Part shown: piece after piece, positions 10,641 to 20,694 of the stretch
Position numbering within the stretch: position 1 is the first letter of the stretch
Layout: every line of letters begins with the position of its first letter
Assembly (NCBI RefSeq): GCF_001039355.2
Contig: NW_019773760.1
Span: forward strand, 17,736 to 47,144
Source: Lingula anatina
Taxonomy: Eukaryota > Brachiopoda > Lingulata > Lingulida > Lingulidae
Direction: 5' to 3'
Length of the DNA: 29,409 bases
Notes under the pieces: generated by a model
Told to the model about the DNA's origin: nothing
The model's database searches: none
What the model saw: only the letters and a program-made list of their open reading frames with translations
Translations under genes and position numbers: made by a program

Positions 10641-11030
10641 GCCATTTTTGACACAGGTAAACACTGTGTGATCAGAATATTCAGGTGACATTGAGAGAGA
10701 CACTTCAGTGCTAGTCGTGTTATTATGTCTAACACTGACAATTGAATACTCAATTTTTGCAGAGACAACGTCCTGTGCAATGTTATACAAATGACAAATA
10801 ATTCGAGAAGACTTGGATGACAAATAAAAAACAATGCAGATTTGGTTTGGCAGTGGAACTGCTTTTCTTAATGCTTGGCCTAATTGAATGTTATATAATT
10901 GCATATAATGCTTGAAGAGGCACATCGCATTGAACGCATTCCTCATTTTTAAAAATAAATGTTATCAATGGAAGTTATTAAATGGTATTAAAGTTTTAGT
11001 TATCATACAACGCAGTCAGTGTTACTATTT
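10641..11030 (+). repeat. Copy A of a duplicated non-coding segment
   Basis: It aligns with 12114-12780. Shared blocks include GCCATTTTTGAC, GTGATCAGAA (GCATGATCAGAA in the other copy), GAGAGAGACACTTC, TTATTATG, TAATTGCATA and a GTCAGTGTTACTATT-like end. Copy A lacks the 96-base insertion and the roughly 190 bases related to the end of the 7115-7408 exon that are present in copy B. Confidence 0.7.
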
Positions 11031-11189
11031 TTGGCATCACCTGCGTATGTCGTCTTTGACGTCATCATTGATACACATGTAACACGATAAGTAAAAACAG
11101 CTGGACCCCTTTATCTTCAAACTTGCAAAACTGATCTATATTCATGAAATACAGGTCAAATTTAAAAATCGGGATGATTCGACCTTTTA

Positions 11190-11480
11190 ATCAAAGTTGT
11201 GCTTTTTTGTTTTCTTGCATTTCTTCAGTATGTATGCAAGACTGACAAATTATTTCAAGGAAAAAAATACTTATCTTTTGGTTTTCAAACTAACAGAGGT
11301 GATCAATGTTACTAAAAAACAAAAATATAACATTGGCATGATCTCATCAATTTCCATAAGTTATGCATGGTACTTTTTTTTATTTTTAAGCATACATGTA
11401 TATGTAAAACTGGCAATTAATTTCAAGGTAAAAATAAGCTTGCAGAAATGATCAGTATTACAAAGCAAAGGTTGAGGTCA
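11190..11480 (+). repeat. Two diverged tandem units of about 150-170 bp
   Basis: The first unit has AAGACTGACAAATTATTTCA near 11239 and GATCAATGTTAC near 11300. The second has AAAACTGGCAATTAATTTCA near 11406 and GATCAGTATTAC near 11449. Order and spacing agree, with moderate divergence. Confidence 0.6.
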
Positions 11481-11794
11481 AAAACTAAACTGGTCGATTT
11501 GTTGTCCCACCAGCACTGGGGTTACCAATGGGTTTAGTCTCTAACCGCCTAGTCCGCCGACTCCGCCGTATCCGTCACTATTTTACCGTTACCGCTTCTC
11601 ATCCTAAACTACAAGGACCTCTGTAACCATCTCTTGGGTTTAGGTCACAGATAATCTCAACTCATTCCACGTAAAATTTGGGCTCTGTATGGTCTAGGTG
11701 TGGCCGTCGTCGCAATGCACCCTCGTCCTAAATTTGTAAAATTAAATGCTAAATATCACCCACAAATCCTAAATCCTAAAGTAACTTTTTGCAG

Positions 11795-12080
11795 AAATCA
11801 GTCGAGTATGTCTTGAATAAAACAGATCATGTAAACCAAAGCTAACAAGGGCTATATTTTCCTGGTGGGCTTTGTTGCACCTTGTAAGTTTTTATTTCCT
11901 TATCAGGCTATGTCAATGAATCTTAACGTTTGTCTTTGTTTGTTGAAAACAATAACGTTAGATATTAATTAAGTTATTATTGTTTCGTTATCATGCTATT
12001 GACCATCTTTTGTGTCAATAATCCCTGACTTTTGTCTCGAGTTGTCTAAAACGATAACGTTGGATATTTAATAAGTAATT
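11795..12080 (+). repeat. Diverged copy of the 3' flank of the unknown gene
   Basis: CAGTCGAGTATGTCTTG and GGGCTTTGTTGCACCTTGT correspond to GAGTCGAGTCTGTCTTGG and GGGTTTTATTGTACCTTGTG at 7577-7700. A CTTTGTTTGTTGAAAAC stretch corresponds to CTTGGTTTGTTGCAAAC at 7745. The TTGTCT-GTTGTC-AAAACRATAACGTT part is itself repeated near 11930 and 12035. Confidence 0.5.
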
Positions 12081-12217
12081 AAGATCAAACAAAGACCACT
12101 TGACTCTGAATCTGCCATTTTTGACGCACAATGTATATTGCCACAGGGGATAACTGCATGATCAGAACACTCGGGTGTCATGGAGAGAGACACTTCGGTG
12201 CTAGACGTGTTATTATG

Positions 12218-12313
12218 TTTTAGACCCCTTTCCCAAACCTACATCGATCTAGCAGGTTCGACCCATCTCCAAGGGGTTTTTCTCGCTAAATTATAATGTG
12301 TATGAGAATAGGG
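12218..12313. mobile_element. Small inverted-end insertion (MITE-like)
   Basis: Copy A reads TATTATG|TCTAACACTGAC without interruption. In copy B the two halves are separated by 96 bases. The ends TTAGACCC (12220-12227) and GGGTCTAA (12311-12318) are perfect inverted repeats. Copy A therefore serves as the empty site. The target duplication is not clear. Confidence 0.6.
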
Positions 12314-12354
12314 TCTAACACTGACCATTGCTGTGGCTTCTAGTGACGCGTCAT

Positions 12355-12600
12355 AATAGTGTCACACGATGGAAAAAATGAACAAAGGTTAAGACCATGC
12401 AGTTAACTTTTCTGAAGAGAACCAAAACACTCTGTACATTATTAAAGTTAACTGTAAACAAACGCACTGTTGTTAATGGCAATTAAAATAAAGGCATTCT
12501 TCATGCAAGTTCAATCATTTTATGATTATTCTGTGCTTGAGGAGACATCGACCTGTACACTGCAGCACAAGTGGCTCATGAGTCTGTTTTGGGTAAAAGA
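12355..12600 (+). pseudogene. Decayed copy of the end of the unknown gene's last exon
   Basis: GTGACGCGTCATAATA then GTGTCACACGATGG, AAATGAACAAA and TTTTCTGAAG correspond to GGTGACGCAACAAATA, TTGTCACACGACGGG, AAATGAACCAAA and TTTTCTGAGG at 7329-7410. The match continues through TTAACTGTAAACAAACGCAC and CACTGCAGCACAA into the 3' flank (to about 7620). The frame is broken, and only the last 20 or so codons are represented. Confidence 0.65.
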
Positions 12601-12789
12601 GATTACAATCGCTAAAAAATTATGCAGATTGAGTTTGTCAAAATATATTTTTCTTCGTACTTGACCTATTGAATGTTTTCTAATTGCATAACTGTACTTG
12701 ACAAGGCACATCAAATAGATTCATTAATTCTACAGTTTCCAAGTTTTTGTAATCGCGCAACACTGTCAGTATTACTATTATTCATATTT

Positions 12790-13700
12790 CCATACAACAT
12801 TTAAATCGAAAAAAGGTTCAGAAGACCCTGACCTTCGATGACTATTAACCTAAAGCAGATTATGAGAACAATTTATAGACAAAATTGCTGCCAACATTTG
12901 TCAAGAAGACCAAGTTATCTTAACAGGTCACTGATAAAGAATTAGAGTCAAGTGAGGTGTTGGTATGACTGTCTGTTTACACCGATGAGATACGCCTTAG
13001 CAACGTGAAACACAGACCAGAAGAGGTCATGCAGTAACCCTCGTGCTAGTACATTGTAACTACTAAAGACTAGGGTGCTGTTCATGTGCTTGGGACGCAA
13101 ATTTTGAGTTGAGGGGGGGTTTGGTTCGATGAATATTAATATGAATACTTTCGTTACCCATTTAAGTCAAATTTTATATCCCAAGGTGAATGAAATATAG
13201 TTTTATTTAGCATGATCGGTAAAGAACCCTTTTCCCGTGACAAGAGCATGCGGCTTTTAATGCTTCATCAACTCGTATTTTCTGTATTTTTAATGAGATA
13301 TGAATAAATATGTCACAATTTCGGGCCGTCATTATTCATTTTCTAATACAGTTTATGTTCTTTAATGTGAGGCCAATATGAAAAGGTTTACCCATAGACG
13401 CGTGGTACACGTACACTGAAAACCAGGGTATCGTCGTTTAGACGCTGAACTTTACTTACTGTTAATTGAAAAAAATACAATGATTACATATAATTCATAA
13501 TCAGCAATTGAAAATATATTGCTAGAAATATAAATAGGGCCTACAGAGGACCGGAGGAGATAAGATTGTGCCGCAGTGCGTCATAAGACGTGAAACTTAT
13601 TTTTAGCTGGAAGAACACTGGAGTGGAGCCGCTAGTAAGTTGTAGTGTTCACAAATATAATTCCCAGACATGTAAATTAATTTGATTAGAGTCGATTGCT
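12790..13700. other. Non-coding, nothing recognised
   Basis: No supported exon or repeat between the duplicated block and the fragment of the acidic repeat. Confidence 0.5.
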
Positions 13701-13721
13701 TGTGCACTCGAGTCGTTTTAT

Positions 13722-13854
13722 GGCCTTATCATTGTCCGTTTCTCCAACATGCAGTTTTTCCTTTTCCATTACTTGTTCATCATTTCCGTCATTGTCCTCA
13801 TAGTATCTCTTTTGCTCAATCTTTTCCTTTGCTTGTTCGTCATTTTCTTCGTTG
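13722..13854 (-). pseudogene. Partial second copy of the acidic repeat exon
   Basis: It matches 14305-14446 closely on the same strand, with several substitutions and one in-frame 9-base difference (133 against 142 bases). It encodes the same kind of sequence (NEENDEQ-KEKIEQKR-YEDN, then KEKLHVGE). It stops abruptly at an N (13855) on one side and diverges on the other. It is either an allelic or mis-joined piece, or a truncated duplicate. Confidence 0.65.
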
Positions 13855-14001
13855 NAAAGGAAAATGTGACATACAATAATTAATGGAAAATTTTATGAAT
13901 AACAGTCTTAGGGCAATTACAGTAACTAACCTTATTGAAAAAAAAATTCAGTGAGGTGAATCTCTCCATTTTCCTATACAATAATTAACAAAAACAAATA
14001 A

Positions 14002-15153
14002 TTATGAAAATCTATACATGGACAACTTACTTATATCATAACAATACCTTATTTTGCAATGAGGTGGGTACCTCCATTTCTCTGTACCTTTCAGGTTAAG
14101 TTTTTCAGTTCTTTCTAACACATCAAGGAACTCATCTGTTTTCTTCCCTTGTTTTTCATTTCTGTCTTTATCCTTGTAATAAGCAAGTATATTCAAATTC
14201 ACCATATCATTGTCCCTTTCCTCAGTACGCAGATCATTCTCTTCCTTCACTTGTTCGTCATTTTCTTCATTGTCCTCATGGTAACACGCATTTTCAATCA
14301 GTTTGGCCTTATCATTGTCCATTTCTCCAACATGCAGTTTTTCCTTTTCCATTACTTGTTCATCATTTCTGTCATTTCCGGCATTGTCCTCATAGCATCT
14401 CTTTTGTTCAATCTTTTCTTTCACTTGTTCGTCATTTTCTTCGTTGTCCTCATGGTAACACACATTTTCAATCAGTTTGGTTTTATTGGTGGCCATTTTT
14501 TCAACACGCAGCATTTCAACATCAGGGGTTTTCATCATCTTATCACAGGGGAACTTCAACATCTCATCATCAGCGGACTTCAACAGTTCAGCATCACTGG
14601 GCGACGACCTCTCTTCATCAGGGAACTGCAACATTTCTGTATCTGGGGACTTTAATACATCAGAATCACCACTGGTCATATGGGATTTCAAAATCTCAAA
14701 TTCGGGAGATTTTGCTTTGTCAGGAACGTCACTGACCACACCATCGTTGCCTCCATCGGGGAGCTGCAACATCTCGGCACCAGGGAATTCTTCTTTTGCA
14801 GATTTGTCAGCAACGCCGCTGATCACAACCTCATTGCTCTGGATCCCCTCTCTAACTTCTTTCCCTATTGCTGTCTCTTCATCGCAGCTGTCATCACCCA
14901 CTGTGGTTCTCTGCCCCACTTCCAGCCGAATGCTGCTTATTATTGCTTCAAAAGATAGTTCGTTTTCGTTGTCATACTCTGTTGTTTCTTCTTTCATTAC
15001 TTCCCACAGATTTCTTAGGGAATTTGATAGTAAATGTGCATCTCTTTTACTTGTTTCCTGCGTCTTCAGAACACTACTGATTCCACCCAGACAATCTAAC
15101 AGCCTGCTGTAGATGTCTGGGTCTTCATACTGGTCCTCGTCTTCATATAGCAT
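14002..15153 (-). CDS. Acidic internally repetitive protein, large exon
   Basis: 383 codons from an ATG with an A at -3 and an in-frame TAA 33 bases upstream (15189-15187). Residues 1-82 may be a helical domain (YSRLLDCLGGISSVLKT, SLRNLWEVMKEE). Residues 125-217 hold short repeats of the type D-EMLKFPD. Residues 220-333 hold about four units of 28-34 residues around KLIEN-CYHEDNEENDEQVK, two of them almost identical. The protein is very acidic, probably disordered in its second half, with no signal peptide or membrane segment. A good donor (AAAATAAG|GTATTG) at 14048/14047 suggests that the exon ends after residue 368 and that the gene continues, in which case the last 15 residues are intronic. 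The family is not recognised. Open frames on the other strand here are shadows. Confidence 0.6.
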   Translation of the reverse strand: MLYEDEDQYEDPDIYSRLLDCLGGISSVLKTQETSKRDAHLLSNSLRNLWEVMKEETTEYDNENELSFEAIISSIRLEVGQRTTVGDDSCDEETAIGKEVREGIQSNEVVISGVADKSAKEEFPGAEMLQLPDGGNDGVVSDVPDKAKSPEFEILKSHMTSGDSDVLKSPDTEMLQFPDEERSSPSDAELLKSADDEMLKFPCDKMMKTPDVEMLRVEKMATNKTKLIENVCYHEDNEENDEQVKEKIEQKRCYEDNAGNDRNDEQVMEKEKLHVGEMDNDKAKLIENACYHEDNEENDEQVKEENDLRTEERDNDMVNLNILAYYKDKDRNEKQGKKTDEFLDVLERTEKLNLKGTEKWRYPPHCKIRYCYDISKLSMYRFS

Positions 15154-15199
15154 CTTGACTATAAACTGCCTTTCTGTCTCAGCTGCTTAAGGTGAAACC

Positions 15200-15780
15200 T
15201 GGGAGCTCGCCATTTGTAATAACCGGTCGGTGGTTATACACTTTCTTTGATTTCTTTTTCACCAATAAGTCAACTGAGACAGGCAGGAATAGTTTTCCGT
15301 TACATGGTTTATTCAAGCGCCTGAAGACTCAGGTCTCTTCTACCGTATCTATAACTATCTCTCTCTCTCTCAGTCTGTAAGTCCTCTCAGTCTGTAAGTC
15401 TCCCCCTCTCTGTGGCTCAGTCACTGCCTTTATACTCTATCTTAATTTGCATTTCAAATTAGCTTTCATAACTGTCATGAAACATGCCATGCCTATGTAC
15501 ATTAACTTAATTGTAGATACATTTAAATTAAATCTTGATTTGCATTTTAAATGAACTTCTCTTAAACTGCCATGCAACATGTCATGTCTAAGTATATTTG
15601 AATAATTAAAACGTACAAATATATACATATCTGATGTAAGCAAATTTAGAAGACTCAGTTCTAATTAACGGATCACTACACTATGTTATCATGCCTACAC
15701 CAAATCTACTTAAACTATTCTATAAATCTTATATACTGAGAAACATTTCAATTGTTAAAGGTGGCATTTCATCATATGTA
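15200..15780. other. Non-coding; CT-rich microsatellite
   Basis: (CT)n lies at 15358-15371, followed by two copies of CTCAGTCTGTAAGTC (from 15369 and 15386). No exon is supported. This would be the promoter side of the acidic gene and also the intron after SLC13 exon 3. Confidence 0.6.
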
Positions 15781-15787
15781 CACATAC

Positions 15788-15903
15788 CATTTAGGTTTGG
15801 ATCCTACTAGCAACAGCACTCTCAGTGCAATTCTTTTATGAAGGTTCCAGTGTTCTACAGCCACAGCCACCATCAGCCCTCCTACAAACAGCATGTTGGT
15901 GTC
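15788..15903 (-). CDS. SLC13-family cotransporter, exon 3
   Basis: 116 bases between acceptor TTGTTCCAG|GAC and donor AAATG|GTATGT: 38 codons plus two bases. It encodes [20 protein letters not shown] and then [17 protein letters not shown], the segment of the sodium/carboxylate-sulfate symporter family (Na_sulph_symp) just before the SNT motif. It joins exon 2 (…KNYLK) in phase 0 to give the family's YLK-DTNMLF run. The next exon, expected to begin after W with LMLGFM and carry SMWISNTAT, was not found to the left. Confidence 0.9.
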
Positions 15904-15909
15904 CTGGAA

Positions 15910-17490
15910 CAACACACTTAGAATTTCAACATTTCAACTTTAATTTGTTTCACTTCATATTTTCTGCAGAAACAGCAGAGCAGAGAGACTTTAGGAAACT
16001 TGGTTACTGTCCTCATTGAAATGGTTTTTCAGTCAAAATAGCTACAATAATGTCCTTTTTTTCAATTTACAGGAAGACAAAAAAAAAAAAAAAAAAAAAA
16101 AAAAATGGTACCATACAGTTGCTGCTGGGAGAATTCAGTAGATTTATACATACAGTAAAGACTTGAAAATTCAGTCGGTCTTGAAAATGTTGTTGGAAGA
16201 CAATTTTTTGCTGACATAATTTTTTTTCGCTCTCAAAATTTGTCAAATTTGTAAATAGGCTACTTGATAATTTTGAAAAGTTTGTCACCTAATATTGCCT
16301 TGTTGGATACATATGAAATTTTCAGGTTTTTACCATATAAAGGGTACAAAAAGAAAAAGCAATATTTCTCAATTTTAAACATAAGTTTTAAATTGATATT
16401 GTTATTTTAGCAGGGGTTCTATAAACTTTGTTCAGACTTATCCAAAATGCTTTCAGCAATGTTTTCAGCTAAAAAATTTATTGAATATTAAGATCTGAAA
16501 TGTTGAAAACTAAACATATCTGAACAAATTGAATATGTTTAATTCTCTTCTCTGCATTCAGCATTCAATGCAATTTGACTGATTATAAGGATTATCCTTC
16601 AAATAACTCATTATAATTGATGATTATTGGTAAAATGTTGTCCATTTTCTTCTTTGTTAAATACTGCCTACATTCCTCAGTGACAAAGACAAGTATTGTA
16701 CTAAAAGTAATGAAAACATGACCTTGTTTTATTGTGTAGGAAAAAATGCATCAAACTTGAAGCTTTGATGTCTAAAACAAAGAATTACTATAAATCAACA
16801 AGCTGATTCTTCTTTTTTTTATTTGTATGTTTATTTCAGAAAAATGTCACGGAATTATAGTAGACAGTTTTTGTCATTTAAAAATCTTTAAGAACTGTGA
16901 GTCTTATCCTTTTTTAAGTATAATTTACCTACATAATAATTGCAAAGAGGTCAATAAATTTCAAACATATACAAATACCAATATTGTATCTATAGTGTAT
17001 TATACATAAAAATCTGATTTAATAATGTTTATTTTAATCATTTAAGTAGTATGGTTTAAACTATTCATTATTGAAGCAAACATTTTATCCTAATTTTTTA
17101 ATTTTTTTTTCTAATTTTTTTCTGAAACCAAACAAAGAAGGCAAAAAAGAAAAGAAAGAAAGAAAATATGACCACCTATAAGAGGCCAGGTTTACGCTGC
17201 AGTAGTTAAACCTGTTTTTAGTTAGTGACACACACTGAAGCAGAACAATAACTTACAAGATCAGGTTAAACCAGTCTAAAACTGCACGCAAAATGAGACA
17301 AGATTTTTTATAATTGTACGCAATTACACAATATAAGACTTGAATTTTTTCTCAGTTTTAAATGATATATTTTCATGTGATACTTAAATAATAATTTTAA
17401 TGGTTTTAAAAAATGATCCCACATCCTTTCCATTGCACTGACAGAATAAAAATTCATACACATGCTAAAAGTGAAAAGGAGAGGCATTTT
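15910..17490. other. SLC13 intron 2, AT-rich
   Basis: It contains poly-A at 16079-16105 and A/T-rich low-complexity sequence, with no other exon recognised. Confidence 0.7.
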
Positions 17491-17494
17491 TTAC

Positions 17495-17644
17495 CTTGAG
17501 ATAATTTTTGCACAGATCTTTTGAGCCCAGCACTCCCAGTATTGGGAAGAGGACAACAGGCATCAAAGCTGTGGCAGCAAGGGGCAGCACCTCTGTCATC
17601 CAGTACACCGCCATAACCAAAACACCAAAGGCACATCTCCCAGC
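17495..17644 (-). CDS. SLC13-family cotransporter, exon 2
   Basis: A 150-base exon, phase 0 on both sides, with acceptor TCTTTCTTCAG|GCTGG and donor CTCAAG|GTAAAA. It encodes 50 residues including AFGVLVMAVYWMTEVLPLAA and LMPVVLFPILGVLGS, then KDLCKNYLK. The YW-TE-LPL-TALMPV-LFP pattern is diagnostic of the SLC13 (NaDC/NaCT/NaS) family, second transmembrane region. These carriers import di- or tricarboxylates or sulfate together with sodium across the plasma membrane. The substrate cannot be told from this part. Confidence 0.93.
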
Positions 17645-17649
17645 CTGAA

Positions 17650-18425
17650 GAAAGAGAATAAGTTTTGATAATATAATATTTATACATACACCAACTCTCT
17701 CAGTACGTATTCTGCAAAACAATTACTACTCTGACTGTGGAATCATTATGAATGGTTATGTTGTATATATCTATGCATATATTGATAAAAAATAAACTCC
17801 TACAATTAATCCACTGTTATGCCTGCATCAAGCTCTTACGACCCGTTTGAGTCCAAATTTTGCGGAGAATCTCATGTGCCATGCAAGTCCTTTATGCGAA
17901 ATTTCGAGTTCCCACGTATGTAAGCACGTACGGAGGATGTTGAACATTTCCAATAGATTCTACAAATAATCTTCGAACAGCGAGGCCGCAAGCGTAACTT
18001 GCTTCCTTCGCAAGGAGTTTGCAAGTGAGACTTGCGTGGTCCAATATGCACGCCGCAAGCAATGAAGGAGAAAGTGCCCTTTGCATGTTGAATACGGCGC
18101 ATGCCCTCACATCTATAACGAAGTTAGTCGAAAACACGGTGGGACTGCGAGTATAAACGGCGTGCTCACGACGCATGCTCGTGTCTCTACAATTTCGTTG
18201 TGTAACAATTTTCAAAAATTTTGAATTTTGCTCAATTCAGATTCTAATATGCATCCAAGAGAGAAGGGAAAGAAGCTTAAAATGCAGAAAAGAAGGTTGA
18301 AGGAAGAAGACAGAAAACGAAGATCTTTAGCACTGCTTTTTTATTACTTCATAATTTAACAAATTCATCGTTGCCTGAAGAAAAGACATAGCTGCATTAT
18401 TTTAGATTAAAACTAACTTTGACTT
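17650..18425. other. SLC13 intron 1, left part; a GC-richer island
   Basis: 17830-18200 is richer in CG dinucleotides than its surroundings and is open on the minus strand (17892-18215), but the encoded peptide resembles nothing I know. No exon is claimed. Confidence 0.4.
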
Positions 18426-18428
18426 AAG

Positions 18429-18475
<47 letters not shown>

Positions 18476-18477
18476 AA
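18429..18477. repeat. (AAAT)n microsatellite
   Basis: About 12 tandem copies of the tetramer TAAA in SLC13 intron 1. Confidence 0.95.
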
Positions 18478-18760
18478 GGGCGTATAATATATATACGCTT
18501 ACTACAGTAAAACGATATTAATTTTGCAAAAACATTTCTCAAAGTCACAAGGAAGAGCTGTATATATATGCCTACGTACTGTCAAGCTGCACACAAAGTC
18601 TGAGATCGACTTCGTGAAATGTTCTTTATTTTCCTCAATATATTTCGAATAAAATGTGTCAATTTTGGGTCCTAAGAGGGTGGTGCATCTTGAAAAAAAA
18701 GGCATTATAGAAAGGGTTTTGAATCCCGAATTATGTTTACAAAGCCAAGGGAATCTATGC

Positions 18761-18960
18761 CTTGGGGGAGTAGTGTTTTTGCGGAGTATTGGTACGCGGG
18801 AGTATGAGTGCGGGGGAGTATTGATGCGGGGATGTAAAGAAGCGGGGGAGTATCGGTGCGAGGGAGTATCGGTGCGGGGGAGTATCAGTGCGGGGGTGTA
18901 AAGAAGCGGGTGAGTAGCGGTGCGGGGATGTAAAGAAGTGGGGGAGTATCGGTGCGGGGA
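18761..18960 (+). repeat. G-rich minisatellite with a 17-18 bp unit
   Basis: Repeated units GCGGGGGAGTATCGGT alternate with GCGGGGATGTAAAGAA, roughly 11 units in 200 bases. Strand asymmetry is strong, with G on the plus strand and runs of 4-5 G in most units. It lies in SLC13 intron 1. Confidence 0.9.
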
Positions 18961-19024
18961 GGCATAGGCATGTAACCAGGGAATCAGTCTGTGACCTTCA
19001 GTGCTCTAGCTAGTACATGTAACT

Positions 19025-19240
19025 AAGGGCAATCATGTCTAGACGTAACCAAAATTGAGCAACTCACATACCAAGCAGGGCACAGTTTCAAAAAAAAGCT
19101 TATGTTGTACAAATCATTGCAGGGAATCTGTGTGGGAGGACCTCCTTTCCACTACTATTAAGGCAATCAAAGGCAATCAGGTCTGAAACCAACCAACATT
19201 AATTGAGCATTATACAAATACCAAATAGGGCACAGTTTCA
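19025..19240 (+). repeat. Two direct copies of a 70-bp sequence
   Basis: GGGCAATCATGTCTAGACG…AATTGAGCA…AGGGCACAGTTTCAA (19026-19092) recurs as AGGCAATCAGGTCTGAAACC…AATTGAGCA…AGGGCACAGTTTCAA (19169-19240). Period about 145 bp. Confidence 0.7.
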
Positions 19241-19244
19241 ACAA

Positions 19245-20495
19245 ACCTAAATTTATTTGTTATTTAACACAATAAATAATAATATTTTTCTGATTTCATG
19301 TACTTATGACCCCTTCAAAATTTTAATTTGGTTATATAGCTGTATATGCATTTTTAAACAAATATTATAAAATTATGATTTGTTATGAATATTCTGACTA
19401 GACAAAAATGCTGGTATGTGCAAGCAATAATTCAAAACGTCTCCATACTCAAGGCTCTATATGATCGAATAATAGTGGAAATTGAAAAGACAAGCTTGTC
19501 ATCTGGCATATTGAAATATATTGTACACCTTTTCACCTGTGAAGATGATTTTCAGTGCACTGGGGCAGAACGAGAGTAAATTTATTTCACAGCTGTGACA
19601 GTGAAAAACATATTTAAGGGAGAATATTCATTCATGTCATGCTTTTGACAGGAATATTAAGCATGCCTACACATACAATATGCACCTAATCACCACCCAG
19701 GACAAGCATTATATATATACCACATTTTATATGATTATAGGGAGGTCCTAGATCAAGTAAACAACATATATATAATATATATAATCTCGTAGAAATAATA
19801 ACAGAATTATTTAACATTACAGTTTTCTGCATGTGCTGTAGCAAAAAGACAAAATACTTTATGAGACATTCCCATCATCATCATAGCTGATGCATGACCG
19901 GCCGAAAATGTAGGTGAAAACATTTGTAAATTAGAGTACTGTCCTGTTTACCTGTTACTGGCCCATCAACAAACACCTCTATGTAACTGCACTGTACACA
20001 TATATTACTAGTGGAATGTCAGCCCAACACTCCTAAACTAACAGTTGATATATATTGTTCATGAAGATATACATCATATAGAAAAAGAAAAGATTTCTTC
20101 TACAATTTCTTTAACACGTATACACCAACTTAGTTCAACACCTGTGTTCTATATAAATAGTGTAACTGTCCCTGTCTAAACACATCGTACATATTAATAC
20201 AGTTTATATTGAATGAAAGGCCTAAAATTTAGTGTACTGAATTGATTTTATTCTTACATTTACATATCAGCAATATATTTTCATATCATATGTTATAACG
20301 GCGACTTCTCCTGTGATTAATGAAGCCAAATTAATTATCCCAATACATAAACAGTAAATCCATTAAGGAGGCCACATTGATCATATTTAATTTATCGGTG
20401 TCAATACTTCTATTCAATATACATTTTAGATATCTCTCACATTGAACCACTATTCAGATTAAAACAGCCACAAACTGTAGCATGCTGTATACCAT
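19245..20495. other. SLC13 intron 1, right part
   Basis: AT-rich with short TATA-type runs near 19765-19785. No exon recognised. Confidence 0.6.
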
Positions 20496-20501
20496 ACTCA
20501 C

Positions 20502-20681
20502 CCTCTGAGGTAGACATGACTGCTGTGTGCTATTAGTACCTGCAGTATTCCCCGGCCCAGCACATGTGAAGGGGAAGATCAATACAGCCACCAATGGAGG
20601 AGTGAAAACAAGAATGAAAGTATTCTTAAACTTCAGCACTGATCTGGCACAGCTTCTTCTTGATATCACACTAGTCTCCAT
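20502..20681 (-). CDS. SLC13-family cotransporter, exon 1 (start codon)
   Basis: 60 codons from ATG at 20681 (AAGATGG, strong Kozak context; in-frame TAA 12 bases upstream) to donor CCTCAGAGG|GTGAGT in phase 0. The N-terminus has KFKNTFILVFTPPLVAVLIF at residues 17-36, the first membrane segment typical of SLC13 proteins, which usually begin with K-(F/Y)-(K/R)…LV-TP. It is followed by a longer than usual polar loop (GNTAGTNSTQQS, with an NST sequon). It splices to exon 2 at LPQR|AGRCAF, where relatives have RCA just before the second membrane segment. The three exons here give 148 residues of an expected 550-600. Confidence 0.88.
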
Positions 20682-20694
20682 CTTCAACCATTAA

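Larger units (their letters stand above)
12114..12780 (+). repeat. Copy B of the duplicated segment
   Basis: It aligns with 10641-11030 at both ends. In between it carries a 96-base insertion (12218-12313) and a stretch related to the end of the unknown gene (12355-12600). It is non-coding as it stands. Confidence 0.7.

Noticed and set aside
14149-15112. Long plus-strand open frames (168, 211, 92 and 70 codons)
   Set aside because: They are antisense shadows of the acidic repetitive exon; their repeats mirror its codons.
17892-18215. 107-codon minus-strand open frame in a GC-richer part of SLC13 intron 1
   Set aside because: No recognisable family, no splice context and no fit with SLC13.
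18761-18960. CRISPR array
   Set aside because: Short contiguous G-rich units without unique spacers: a minisatellite in an animal genome.
20682-20687. Start of SLC13 at an upstream TTG codon
   Set aside because: The ATG at 20681 has a strong context and an in-frame stop just upstream; a TTG start is not expected in an animal gene.
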